Assembly (NCBI RefSeq): GCF_002105155.1
Contig: NW_019028985.1
Location: 496,001 to 560,000, forward strand
Source of the DNA: Lobosporangium transversale
Lineage: Eukaryota; Mortierellomycota; Mortierellomycetes; Mortierellales; Mortierellaceae
Length of the DNA stretch: 64,000 nt
Reading direction: 5' to 3'
The notes beneath the pieces are model-generated. The model saw nothing but the letters and a program-made list of their open reading frames with translations. It made no database searches and was not told the DNA's origin. How positions within the stretch are numbered: position 1 is the first letter of the stretch; the number at the start of each line of letters is the position of its first letter. Of this stretch, positions 1-10,420 are shown piece after piece. The position numbers and the translations under genes are program-made.

Positions 1-357
1 ATTGATGAGCAGGGCCAAACAATTCTTTTCGATGAGGCAAAGACCACAGAAATCGTAAAGAAGCATTTCCCAGACGCTACAATTGATGTCAACACATCGA
101 CGGATATTGTTTACGTGCTCCCGACTACCGGCACAATGGAGCAACGGAGTGGACGTACGGCTCAAGAGTATATTAGAGATAAGAAAGCAGCTTTGCCCGG
201 ATTGTTTGAACATCTGGATCAAGAAATTGCAGCGAATCGATTGGGTGTCAAGAGCGTGGGTCTTTCATTAACTACATTGGAAGAAGTCTTTGTGAATCTG
301 CAACAGCAAGATGAGGCTGAGAAGGCTGCGAAGGACGAAGCAGAAGCCGCTCAATAA
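1..357 (+). CDS. ABC transporter, ABCA subfamily, C-terminal fragment
   Basis: This is the last 118 codons of a gene that starts before the window; the frame is open from base 1 and stops at 355-357, with a second TAA directly after. The segment holds the ABCA-type C-terminal regulatory region that follows the second nucleotide-binding domain. The key signature is the run SVGLSLTTLEEVFVNL near the end, which is the conserved TTLEEVF block seen after the last ABC domain in ABCA proteins. The tail is rich in Glu, Ala and Lys. ABCA proteins move lipids across membranes using ATP. The ATP-binding motifs themselves lie outside the window, so substrate and topology cannot be judged. The family call rests on the TTLEEVF block and its position at the C-terminus. 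Confidence 0.8.
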   Translation: MDEQGQTILFDEAKTTEIVKKHFPDATIDVNTSTDIVYVLPTTGTMEQRSGRTAQEYIRDKKAALPGLFEHLDQEIAANRLGVKSVGLSLTTLEEVFVNLQQQDEAEKAAKDEAEAAQ

Positions 358-525
358 TAAATAGTAAAAGGAGGGGAATAACTTATCATGTCATATTATA
401 GAAAGATATGTAGCACTTTTAACATTAATAACATTTACAACTGCATTTCTTTTATTTCTTTTTATGAACTTGTTAATGTGTGTGTGTGTGTGATGCAGAA
501 TTGATAGATCTTCCTTATCCTGCTT

Positions 526-1490
526 TCAAGTAAAGATATGCGACTTGGACAAGTTAAATGACATCAAAGTACCAACACTAGCCTGAGTTTCGCTATCGAA
601 AATCTTGTACTCCTCAGACTTACGCCATGCAGCATAGACTGGGTGAGTATCAACAGTCTCCTTGAGCTTCCAAAGTCCAGGGCTACTAATGGGGCCAAGG
701 ACCTTCTCAGAGTCTAAACCCAAGAATGTGTCCAAGACCACCGCAGTCTTAATATCGGCTAATGTGAACTAAAAAAAAAAATAAAAAATAAAAATAAAAA
801 AATAAAGACGCAGTAGAAGGAAGATAGAAAAGAAAGAAAAAGTATTGGTCAGATCGTTGAAGATTATGCAGCTCTACAAGGATTATTTAATAGTTGTCTT
901 TGTCTTTGCCTTTGTCTTTGTCTTTGTCTTCGTGTGTTTGTACAGACAGATGCTCGGACAGTTAATGTTCATACCTTATTGTCAACAAAGTGTCCCGTAT
1001 TGCCATTCTCCATCAAATGTTTTTCACAGAGCTTGACCCAGTCGGGAAGAGTAGACTCCAAGAGTTGGTTCAAACTCTTGACGCGAACTTCCTCAAAGGT
1101 CCAAAAAACCTTGTCAACAAACTTTGTATTCAACATCACAGCCTGAGCATAAAAGATGTCGTTCAGAGTCTGCTCACGAGCATTATCGCCCAACAGACCA
1201 AACTTCGCAGCCAGATACCGTTCCATCGCTAACGATTCTGGGATCTCGATTGTGGTGTTGGTCTTGAGATCGGTCTCAATCAAGACAGGCACGTACCCTG
1301 TGGGGGTCGTTGTCTTGTCCTGAGGCCATTTCTCCATGGTCGTAAGCTTGTTTTCCCATTGGATCCCTTCACCTCCAAAGCAGAGTAATGCGCGAGGACA
1401 GGCACCCAGACCGTGGAATGAGAAATAAAAGACTTGAAACTTGGTTGACTCCTTCTTGACTTCATAGGAAATTTCTTTGGGGAGAATCAT
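526..1490 (-). CDS. Glutathione S-transferase (sigma-like), two exons
   Basis: Exons are 1490-975 and 768-526, with a 206-bp phase-0 intron (GTATGA donor, poly-T then AG acceptor), giving 251-252 aa. The N-terminal thioredoxin-like domain has a Tyr in YFSFHGLGACPRALL at the position of the catalytic Tyr of sigma GSTs. It continues through WPQDKTTTPTGYVPVL (the cis-Pro VPVL region) and the glutathione-contacting ESLAMERYLAAKFGLLG block (roughly residues 15-100). The rest is the all-helical C-terminal domain. The enzyme would conjugate glutathione to electrophiles in the cytosol. The intron carries a TTTGTC microsatellite on the plus strand (about 895-935). The first ATG of the open frame was used. 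Class assignment is by motif resemblance only. Confidence 0.85.
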
Positions 1491-1947
1491 TTTTAGTATT
1501 TACTATAGCCGGAAGAAAGAGAGTGGGGAATGGTCTTTTTTTGAGGTTATTGTTGAGCTTTTTATACTTTGATTTATTCAAGTGAAACATTTTTTCTCAC
1601 GGCTGTCGGTCATAGGGTAGGAGAAAGCCTAACCCTTGTGTCAGCGCAGCAATTTTTTGTCCAAAGGATTGATCTGATCCATCCCGGTAATTAGTTGTAT
1701 TTTCTCCTCAAACTTAATGCTTTTGCATCAAGGCAAGGGGCCAAGAGTCGGATTTTCCGGAAAGGAATATTTGCAGGCTTTAACACACAACCAAATTGAC
1801 AGAGCCCACTTGCTGAACAAATTGCAATAGGCTACCGAGGTGCTGCGCTGAATGATATTTTAAAAAAAAAAAAAAGGTTTTGAGCGCAAAAGCAGTAACT
1901 TTTTCCCTTTGTTTTTTATTTTTTTTAATGAAGAATTAGTAAGCTAC
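1491..1947. other. Intergenic, GST promoter side and F-box gene 3' side
   Basis: No gene is seen here. The stretch lies between two minus-strand genes, so it should hold the GST promoter (near 1490-1700) and the 3' end of the F-box gene. It contains a short poly-A run near 1861 and T-rich stretches near 1910-1926. Confidence 0.5.
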
Positions 1948-3456
1948 CTAATGATAAATAATTCCACGGCGGTTAAAGATACCAGCAATTGACCCAACGG
2001 CGGCTGGATCCTTGTCTTTGAGCCCGATAACCTCCTCCAAACACGGCCAGTTTTCCACCATCCAGACTGCTTCATCTGGTCCTATGAAATGGGCTCCATG
2101 GTGGAATGCCAAGTATCTCAGGCGCTTCAAATTAATCAACTTGTCCAGGCCTGCATCTAATGTCAAGCTGTATCCAGTAGTTATATGAAGTTCTTGGAGC
2201 TTTGTTAACTTGCCCAGACGCTCAAACAGGATTCGTTGCTTTGCCTTTCTCTCCTCATCATTATAAACATCAAGCACGAGACTGAGCTCTAGTCTCTGTA
2301 ACTTAGAACAGACCCATTCCTGTCCTGTAATAATATCTGTAATTCTAGCCACGCTTGTTTCAAGCAAGGTGAGGTTCCTACAGCTGGACAGGAGTACCGG
2401 AATTACTCTGTCTGTAAAATCAAATGTGGGGGCTGACAAGTCCTCAATCATATCACAGAACCTTGTCCCCCCATTCAATGGTCCCCTTGGCTTGAGTAAC
2501 TCTGCGAGACAGAGGGGCCCAAAATCAGATTGCCATGCATGCAACTTCCGGAGCCGATTCATCTTTCCAAGAAAAGCCGCCAACTTCTTGTCGTTCAATT
2601 CAGCCTCCGGAATGATCAAGGATTCGAGATGCGGCAATGACTCAAGAGCCGGTGCCAATGTTCTACAGAAATCGACCATGTCCTCCGTAGCGCCATCGTA
2701 AAAAGTAAGTGATCTCAGGTTTGGGCAACTTTGGATAAATGTTACCAAGCTGTGAGCTTCAGAGATTGGATGAGGTCCAATAACCTTAGTCTCACACAAT
2801 GTCAATTCGAGGAGGTATCCAAAAGCGAACGCACCAGCTGCAGTCCCGACGTCGGCACCAAGGTTGCCTATCAGTTTCCCAACTGCCCACTGAGGAATGT
2901 CTACACGTGTCAACTCCAAGATCTCAAGTTGACTACACATCCGAAAAAACAGATCAATCTCCTCAGCGTGGATAATGAAGTCGTGGAGTTTAAGTTCCCG
3001 GAGATGTGGACACTGAAGCACAGCATTGTAAAAGTCTTTAGCCCTATAGGTCCAGGTACCTTTCTCATGAGCCCAGTTAATTTCACACTCTTGAAGCTTA
3101 AAGTTATTGGCAATCATCAAATTGGAAAGACGATACAGAAGATCCTCAAAGCGTTGTGACTTGTCGCGCCGAGATACCAGTTTCCGGAGACGGCTGCACC
3201 CACGTAATAATAAGATGTGCTCTGCATAGCGGTAAGTAAAATAAATCTCTTCGATGTAGTGTTTATGCTTCTCAAGTGTCTGGCCGTCAACGGCGCTCCA
3301 GTTTGGGGTGTCGACATTGATAGTTTTCCATAGGAACCGTATAAAAGCCTCATGAAAAGCCTTGGAAACATAGATGCATGACTTGATATCACCTGTGTCA
3401 AGGCACGCAACTATTTTGTCAAGCACTTCAGGAATGTCAAATGGATGGAGTCGCAT
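1948..3456 (-). CDS. F-box/leucine-rich-repeat protein
   Basis: An intronless gene for 502 aa. Residues 1-45 form an F-box-like segment (IPEVLDKIVACLD followed by CIYVSKAFHEAFIRFLWKTI), the usual opening of a large fungal F-box/LRR family. From about residue 90 there are irregular leucine-rich repeats, for example LRELKLHDFII, LEILELTRVDI, LRSLTFYDGA, LQRLELSLVL and LQELHITTGY. Such proteins normally bind Skp1 through the F-box and present substrates to an SCF ubiquitin ligase through the repeats; the substrate is unknown. The start is the first ATG, directly in front of the F-box. A decayed relative lies at about 54760-55375. The promoter side (3457-3600) contains a run of about 20 T. Confidence 0.85.
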   Translation of the reverse strand: MRLHPFDIPEVLDKIVACLDTGDIKSCIYVSKAFHEAFIRFLWKTINVDTPNWSAVDGQTLEKHKHYIEEIYFTYRYAEHILLLRGCSRLRKLVSRRDKSQRFEDLLYRLSNLMIANNFKLQECEINWAHEKGTWTYRAKDFYNAVLQCPHLRELKLHDFIIHAEEIDLFFRMCSQLEILELTRVDIPQWAVGKLIGNLGADVGTAAGAFAFGYLLELTLCETKVIGPHPISEAHSLVTFIQSCPNLRSLTFYDGATEDMVDFCRTLAPALESLPHLESLIIPEAELNDKKLAAFLGKMNRLRKLHAWQSDFGPLCLAELLKPRGPLNGGTRFCDMIEDLSAPTFDFTDRVIPVLLSSCRNLTLLETSVARITDIITGQEWVCSKLQRLELSLVLDVYNDEERKAKQRILFERLGKLTKLQELHITTGYSLTLDAGLDKLINLKRLRYLAFHHGAHFIGPDEAVWMVENWPCLEEVIGLKDKDPAAVGSIAGIFNRRGIIYH

Positions 3457-5547
3457 TTGCGAGTAATGGAATGATTGAAAGAGGGATGGGGGCGAAGTTG
3501 AGCATGCGCGTTTTTGTTTTTATTACTTGTCCAATGTCAGTGCGACGGTTTTTTTTTTTTTTTTTTTTTTTGCCACGCTATTGAAGAAGGGCTCTTTCAG
3601 CACAGCCTCAACAAATCAGCCACCACAACTGATCAGACAAATGTCTTGAGTGTTGACACTTGCTAGTTGATGAATTCTTTGCTCATATCAGGCTTATGAA
3701 AAGACGACTGTAAGAGAAGAGAGAGAGAGAGGAAAAGAGAGAGATTCATTTTTATTTCCTACTAGCGCAAGATAGATGGCTAACATAGTTTGCTCCGAGT
3801 AGATCCTACTCACTGTAACCGTGATCTTGAGTGGATGCAAGGTAACTATAGTTTGACATGATAGTCCTTGTTTCAAGAATTGTTGTTCACTATTTTGATG
3901 GATGGAGTACCAGAAGTCTTGAATGTGTCGCAACACTCTTGACACTTGCGCTTCTGATGCTAATAATGGTGATAATGATAATAAACAATGACAATGAACT
4001 TGATGATTTAACCTAGGTTTATCCTTATTGACTTGAAACCCATCTTGGACCATACATCCTAGTGTACGTGCATGTTCTTTGGATATTCTTTCAGCAGGAG
4101 GGAAAAGAGCGACGGAAAAGATCTTTATTTTTCCGTATTCGAATATGAACTTGGTACGTTCGTATGAAATATTGCGTAAAGACTATGGGTCCAGTTTCTC
4201 CAGTTTATTGAACAATGGCAAATGTTGCGTTACTTTTTTTTCTATTTGCAGTTGCTTCATTATAGGCGGCGACAATGACAATGCAATGACCGAGACGCCA
4301 ATGGGCTACCCGTCTCGCCTCCCTTCTTCTCCTCCTACTGAGTTGTCTCACTGCATTATATATATTTGCACTGTCGAACGTAGGAAATGTAGACGTAGAG
4401 AATAAACCTTGACCCACGAGCATTAAGTACCTGATTTCAAAAAACTCTTTAAACAAAAAAAAAATAAAAAATAAAACTAAAAAAATAAAAATATGTATAA
4501 ATATAACATGCCTATTCACCGTACCTCCCATCTTCAATCGCCCTTTTTATTTAATTTCTAATGTAGCTGAACGAGTTTGACTTGGATCGACGTTTTTTTA
4601 TGTTCCTGCCGAAACTTGTCCAAACAGAAAATCGGGCGTGAGATTTCAAATAACCTCCAAAATAAAAAATAATCATTACTCGGGGTAGAACAAAAGATGT
4701 CATTAAGAAAAAAAAAAAAAAAAAAAAAAAAAGAGGTTATCTTGAGAACCCTCTTTCTCTCTTTTAATTGAAGGTGGGTGAGAATAAATGAATTAGATCC
4801 GAAATGAGTGCATTTGACGCGTTTCGTTCGGTATGGGTTTTATACCAAACACAAGCCAATGAGAGCCATGGGGTCGATCGATAAAATCTGCACGTAGACT
4901 CTAGTTGGAACTCAAGTTCTCTACATAGTTGAGCACATGGGCGCAGTTATTCGGGCATTGAAAAAGGTAAAGAGAGTAAAAGAAAGTCGAGAATAAATAT
5001 GTAGCATAAAATAAACATGTGTGTATTTGTATCCTGTCTTTTTTTATTTTATTTTTTTATATATTCCTGACAAACTGCAGATGCATATTACTTAAAATGA
5101 CAGAAAGTGATCGACCAAAAAGAGAAACAACTTTTGCAATTTGACCGTTAAAATGCAAGTTGAGCAGTTAAAGAATCTCTTCTCCAATGCTAGTTTTACC
5201 TGAGGGTTTTTTTTTAGTTTCATATCATTTACCTCCGCTTCTTGCTTCTTTGGACCTGAAAAAAAAAAAAAAAAAAAAAAAAAACATCCATTCAGATCCA
5301 CCTTAAATACACGTATATTCTCTCTCTCTCTCTTTTTTTTTTTTTTTTTTTTTTTTTTCTTTCAGCATTGGTTCATACTTGCACTTTTTCTCTATCATCA
5401 ACTTTTTCCTTCTCTTTCTCTCTCTCTCTCTATCTCTCTATCTCCATCATTCCATCGCTTCCCTACTTTCTTGGTCTCTTTTAGCCTCTATCACAGATTA
5501 CTTTCTTCCTCCCGTTCTTTCTTTTTTTCACACACAAAAGTATAATA
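3457..5547. other. Intergenic, divergent promoters of F-box and MscL genes
   Basis: About 2.1 kb with no convincing gene. Short open frames here (for example 3694-4053 minus and 4079-4405 plus) have no recognisable motif. Landmarks are long poly-A/poly-T runs near 3549-3570, 4708-4731, 5259-5284 and 5333-5358, and a CT-rich stretch at about 5320-5545 directly upstream of the MscL start. The CT-rich stretch is probably the promoter/5' UTR of that gene. Confidence 0.5.
5320..5545 (+). promoter_or_regulatory. Pyrimidine-rich leader of the MscL gene
   Basis: Nearly uninterrupted C+T on the coding strand (CT repeats, a T run of about 26, then TCTCTC blocks) runs to within a few bases of the MscL ATG. 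CT-rich tracts before the start codon are common in fungal core promoters and leaders. The role here is inferred from position and composition. Confidence 0.45.
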
Positions 5548-6555
5548 ATGAGTCCCAACAACGCCGTAGATCCTGTTTATGTGGTCGATGATTCTATTCA
5601 GGAGGAGAAGCTGAAGAAGCGTGGCTTCAACCCTGTCAAGAATATCACCCATGGTGTCGCTGGTGGCATCTCACACGGTAAAAAGAATCCTTTCCTTTTC
5701 TTTAAAAAACGAACAAACAAACAAACAGATAAAACAAAAACAAGCTTACTGATCTACTTTTTTTTTTTTTTTTTTTTTTTTCTTTCTTTCTTTCGCTTTC
5801 TCTCCCTTCGTAATTGAACATTCAAAAATCTCATAGTCGAAAAGGGTGTCAGCCACGTGGGCAAACGATTAAACAAAGTTCCTGGTGTGAAGCATGGTGT
5901 GTCATTCTTTAATGACTACCGGAACTTCCTGGATCGTGGCAACGTCATTGACCTGGCTGTAGCCGTTGTCATCGGTGCTGCCTTCACTGCTGTAAGTTTT
6001 TTTTTTATAAAGTTAACTTGTCCTCCGTTTCATTAATTGAAACATTAATGAATGTGGATGTGTTTAATTTTTTTAACTTAATAAATCCCCCCCCCCTCTC
6101 TATTTGTAGATTGTCACCAGTTTGGTCAACGACATCATTACCCCTCTCCTTGCCATGACCTCTGGCAAGAACTTGGAGGAGAATTTCCTCATCTTGCGTC
6201 GCAACGAGGACTCCACTGAGAGCGACGTAAGTGGGGAGGAATGAACCTGACTATTATTATTACTATTATTGTTATTATTATTATCATTTTGTTCTTAACT
6301 TATGTATACGTATATTTATATAGTGGGCAACTAGAGATCAGGCAAAAGCTGCTGGGAATATCACATGGAACTGGGGTAACTTCATCCAGACTGTCCTCAA
6401 CTTCTTTATCATCTCTGCCTGCGTCTTCATTCTTGTGAAAGGTAAAAATCAATGAACGCGTCAGTTTTTTAAAATTATTTTGGATCCAACAACTAATTAT
6501 CTCCGTTTATTTATTTATTTATTAATTAATTTATTTATTAATTTTATTTATTAAC

Positions 6556-6588
<33 letters not shown>

Positions 6589-6881
6589 ACCAAATGGCCC
6601 GTAATTCAACGACGGAGGAGACTGAAAAGGAATGCGATTACTGTTTAAAGAAGATCCCAATGGACGCAGTCCGTTGCTCCCTTTGCACGACCTGGTTAGA
6701 TTGGGATGCTTGTGCCAAAGTGAAGCAGATGGAAAGTGCAGCCACCGGTGCTTGCACCCCTTATGCTGCAACAGCAAGTATCAGCAGCAGCAAAGCACCC
6801 ACGGTCGATCCATCCGCAAACAACAACGGTACTTTTCCTAATCAATTCCATCCAGCGCAGACAAGCCTGGGTCGTTTTTAA
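5548..6881 (+). CDS. mscL: Large-conductance mechanosensitive channel (MscL) with C-terminal zinc ribbon
   Basis: Five exons: 5548-5677, 5837-5991, 6110-6226, 6324-6441 and 6586-6881. All junctions are GT..AG and keep frame, giving 271 aa. After a Lys/Gly/His-rich N-terminal extension (about 70 aa), residues around 80-115 contain the MscL signature RGNVIDLAVAVVIGAAF followed by VNDIITPLL (first membrane helix). The second helix is WNWGNFIQTVLNFFIISACVFILV. MscL forms a pentameric pore that opens under membrane tension to release osmolytes. Then follows CDYC-x12-CSLC, a four-Cys zinc-ribbon-like tail also known in some bacterial MscL proteins, and a Ser/Ala/Thr-rich end. The last intron ends in about 30 A before AG rather than a pyrimidine tract. 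MscL in fungi is unusual and is plausibly of bacterial origin (inference). The membrane (plasma or organelle) cannot be told. Confidence 0.9.
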
Positions 6882-8242
6882 ATATAAGTTTTTTTTTTTT
6901 TTTTTTCTTTTCCTTAGCCAATTGAAAAGTGAAAAGAGTGAAAAGAAAGTGATATCATAAAAGGGTTTGGAGAAAGAGTTTTGCAGAGGAAAAAATATCC
7001 CTCCCCCACCCTCCTCCCCAACCTTTCTACCCTTCCCATTCTCTTTCCTCTTCCTGTCTCTTTCTTTCATCTCTTCGGGGCGATAGATCCTACTTTTTTT
7101 TTATTTTATCATTCCTAGCATTTCGTTCATCCATTCATATTTTCTTTAAAAAAAAAAAAAAGCATTGTAATATTATAGCATTAATAAAAATTAACATGAA
7201 AAAAAAAAAAAAAAAAAAAAAAAACTTAGAGATATGCTCATGTGCATACTTTCTTTCTTATTATTACTATTTATTTATTTATTTATTTATCCATCAATCC
7301 GAAAAATAAAAAATAAAAATAAAAACTTGGGGAAAAAGACTACATTCCAGAAAAACGGATCGGTGGTCAGCATCAGTATCCCATTCTACCTACATCACAA
7401 AATAATTGCCATTTTTTTTTTTTTTTTTTTTTTTTCATATTTATCTACACGAAGGATAGGAAATATAAAATATATATAAAAAAAAAAAAAAAAAAAAAAA
7501 AAACAGTCGTTTGCTTTATGCAAGGGGAAACAAGATTTAGGCGTAATTCAGAAACCAACTTGCACAACGCGTTAAACTAAAAAAACTTAGTCTAAACTGT
7601 CAGTCCAATCTTGCATGAAAAGGGGGGGGACATCCATGATCCATGGTTGGGTAGGAAAGGGAAGGGAAGGGAAGGGAAGGGCAGACAATACAATAACATG
7701 CATGCATGTTTTTTTTTTTTTTTTGTGCAACAATGCTTTTTTTTTTTTTTTTTTTTTTTTTTTTTGGAATAGCCAAGAGTTTGGAAACATGGTCTTTTTT
7801 TATCACATCAGCATCATTTGTGTACGCTTTATTTGTTTTTTTTTTTTTCCCTTCTTTCTCTCTCCTCGGGAGTTTCTTAATTTCATCCGCCACTTCCGCA
7901 AACTGATTTGCTTAGCAAATTCTTCGTTCTTACATATTTATTATTTTTATTTATTTATTTATTTTTTTTCTCATAAAATAAAAAAAAAAGAGGAAAGGGA
8001 GAGGAACGAAATAAAGAAAGGGAAAGGAAAGGGAAATAAATATTCTTTAATAATGATAAACATATGTGTGGAATGGGAAATAGCAAGTTGAATACAGATA
8101 ACAATTACAGCAATGAATAGTGGTAGCAATAGTAATAATAACAATAGCAATGGTAGCAATGGTAGCAATAGTAGCAATAATGTAGTAATAATAAAGTAGG
8201 TAGTGGGTAGTAAAACAAATGTCGTTGTAAAAAGGGTTCCTC

Positions 8243-8274
<32 letters not shown>
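6882..8274. other. Intergenic, homopolymer-rich, between convergent MscL and GATA genes
   Basis: No gene supported. It holds the 3' ends of two convergent genes and many poly-A/poly-T runs (near 6889, 7145, 7200, 7413, 7479, 7710, 7738, 7837, 8244), a GGGAA repeat (about 7655-7682) and a GTAGCAAT-type repeat (about 8130-8180). Open frames here consist of Phe/Lys runs and are rejected. Confidence 0.5.
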
Positions 8275-8279
<5 letters not shown>

Positions 8280-8614
8280 CCTTTGGAACAGGAAGCGCAA
8301 CAGGTCCCTTGCACTTATGGCACAATAGATGGAGGCGTCCAGCCCTGGCCCGCTCAGCTTCCATAGCTGCATACTCTGTCTTGAGTGGAATGTACTTGCA
8401 TCCCATCTTGGCACAGTACACATTCGATTTCTTGTATCGAAGCCCACATGAATTGCACAATGCAGAGTTTGGAGTGTATCCCGGGCGCCAACATGGCGTC
8501 TCACTAGCTCCACAAGCCTCGCATTTCTTCGTCGTGAACTTGCCCTCTTTGGGTTTCGAGGCTTTCTTTGGTGTGGACGACGACTCTGTTGATCCAGATG
8601 TCGACGCCGCCGCC

Positions 8615-8653
<39 letters not shown>

Positions 8654-9745
8654 TTAGAAGCTTTCTTGGAAATGGTCGTCGTTGATCCTGATGAAGACGA
8701 AGCATAATTGGATACTCCTTTATGAACTACCACATTCTCCTGTTGATGTTGATGCTGCTGCTGCTGGTAATGATGATAATGATAGGGACGACGCTTATCC
8801 ACCTCATCCTCGTGCTCAACATCATGATGAACATGATTCTCATCCTTCATTGTGGCATCCAACAGTGGCTTCAAGGTCTTGAGCGATGGTCGACGGGTGT
8901 TGCCATCATTACCATCCCCGTGTCCATGAACACGCTGATACTGGCCCTGATGACCTTTGGATCTCTCCTTCCTCTGCGTTCGCTTCTTGGACAACTCCAT
9001 AATCTCTCTAGTCAGCTGCACTGCAATCTCAACCTCCGAAGCGGGGATCCGCAAATGCTCCGGAACTTGCGAAGGATGACGACCATGAGCATCCCGACGT
9101 TGGTTCTTGGGGGTGCCATGAGTCTGTTGTTGAGATTGATTATGATAATAATGATGTTGACGATGGACCTCATCTTCATCATCGACATTGACAACATCCT
9201 CATTCATCATCACATCTTCATCACCTTCCTCCTCAATATCCTCCTCGTAGATATAACAAGTCCGATCAAGATCAACAGGTGATCCAAGACCCTTGCGCAA
9301 AGATGAAGATGTATTACTAGCCATCCGAGGGGAATTTGATGGCGAGATTGAACGTCCTGCGGTATTACTGCCCCGTCGTCGGTAGATCGAATGTCCCTGG
9401 CGTTCTGGGATCAATCGGGTGGGTGCCATCGTTGAAGCATCATTCGCCGGGGCGTGTTGTTTGGCGCTGTTCATACGACGTCGCTTGTGTTGTGTCATGT
9501 AACCCTGTTGTTCATTCACTTCGAGCCCCTCCTGCTCATCCACATAATCATCTCCGCTACGATAGTCGTCGTCGCCAGCATGTGATTGAGCCTTGGTGCC
9601 CGTAGCCGAACCGCGTCTCTTACCAAGCGCATTTCTTTTACGCTTTGAGGTCGTCGACTTTGCTGCTGCAGCCTTGGCTGCTCGTGTACCAACCTTTCCA
9701 GCACCCTTTCCAGCAAGGTGCTGTTGCTGCTGCTGTTGCTGCTGC

Positions 9746-9782
<37 letters not shown>

Positions 9783-10349
9783 GGTGCTGTTGTTCAGGAT
9801 CTTCGTCCGACTCTTCTGAGACATCACTTCCATCTAAAATACCACCTTTGGCCTGCAACTCATCCAAGGCAACGTGGACCATATCAGAAATTAAGACAGG
9901 ATAGCTCAAGATCTTGGCGCCTCCTGGTGTGACCAAGCTTTTGTTGGCAGGAGGAAGAATGCCCGATCCCTTGACAAAATCTAGCTCAGGACGGGGGATC
10001 AAAGACTGACGGCGGATGTGGTTCTGACGTTGAGCCCAGAGAGGGAGCAAAAGCGAGTCTCCTTCTTTATGATCCTGATCTTCATCCTTTTCAGGGACAG
10101 AATCAGACCGAACCGAGTTCTCTCGTGAGCCACGGTCTTCCTGATCTAGCTCCATTGCCGTTTCTGTGGTCGAATTTGTTTCCTGAGCTTTCTCTACTGC
10201 TTGCTCCATACTAGCACGGACAATGTCGAAGGGGTTTTGTGAGCTGCTCGCAATAGCTCCTCGGCTATATAAAATAAAAAAGAAGAAACAGAGATGGATG
10301 TTACATTCTATTTTGAGCAAAGCAGAGATGAAGAGGAGGAAGGGAAGAA

Positions 10350-10420
<71 letters not shown>

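Noticed and set aside
3694-4053. 119-codon minus-strand open frame between F-box and MscL genes
   Set aside because: No motif, no splice partner, composition not protein-like at the ends; could not be supported.
7615-8091. 158-codon plus-strand open frame
   Set aside because: Built from poly-T (Phe) runs between convergent genes; no recognisable motif.
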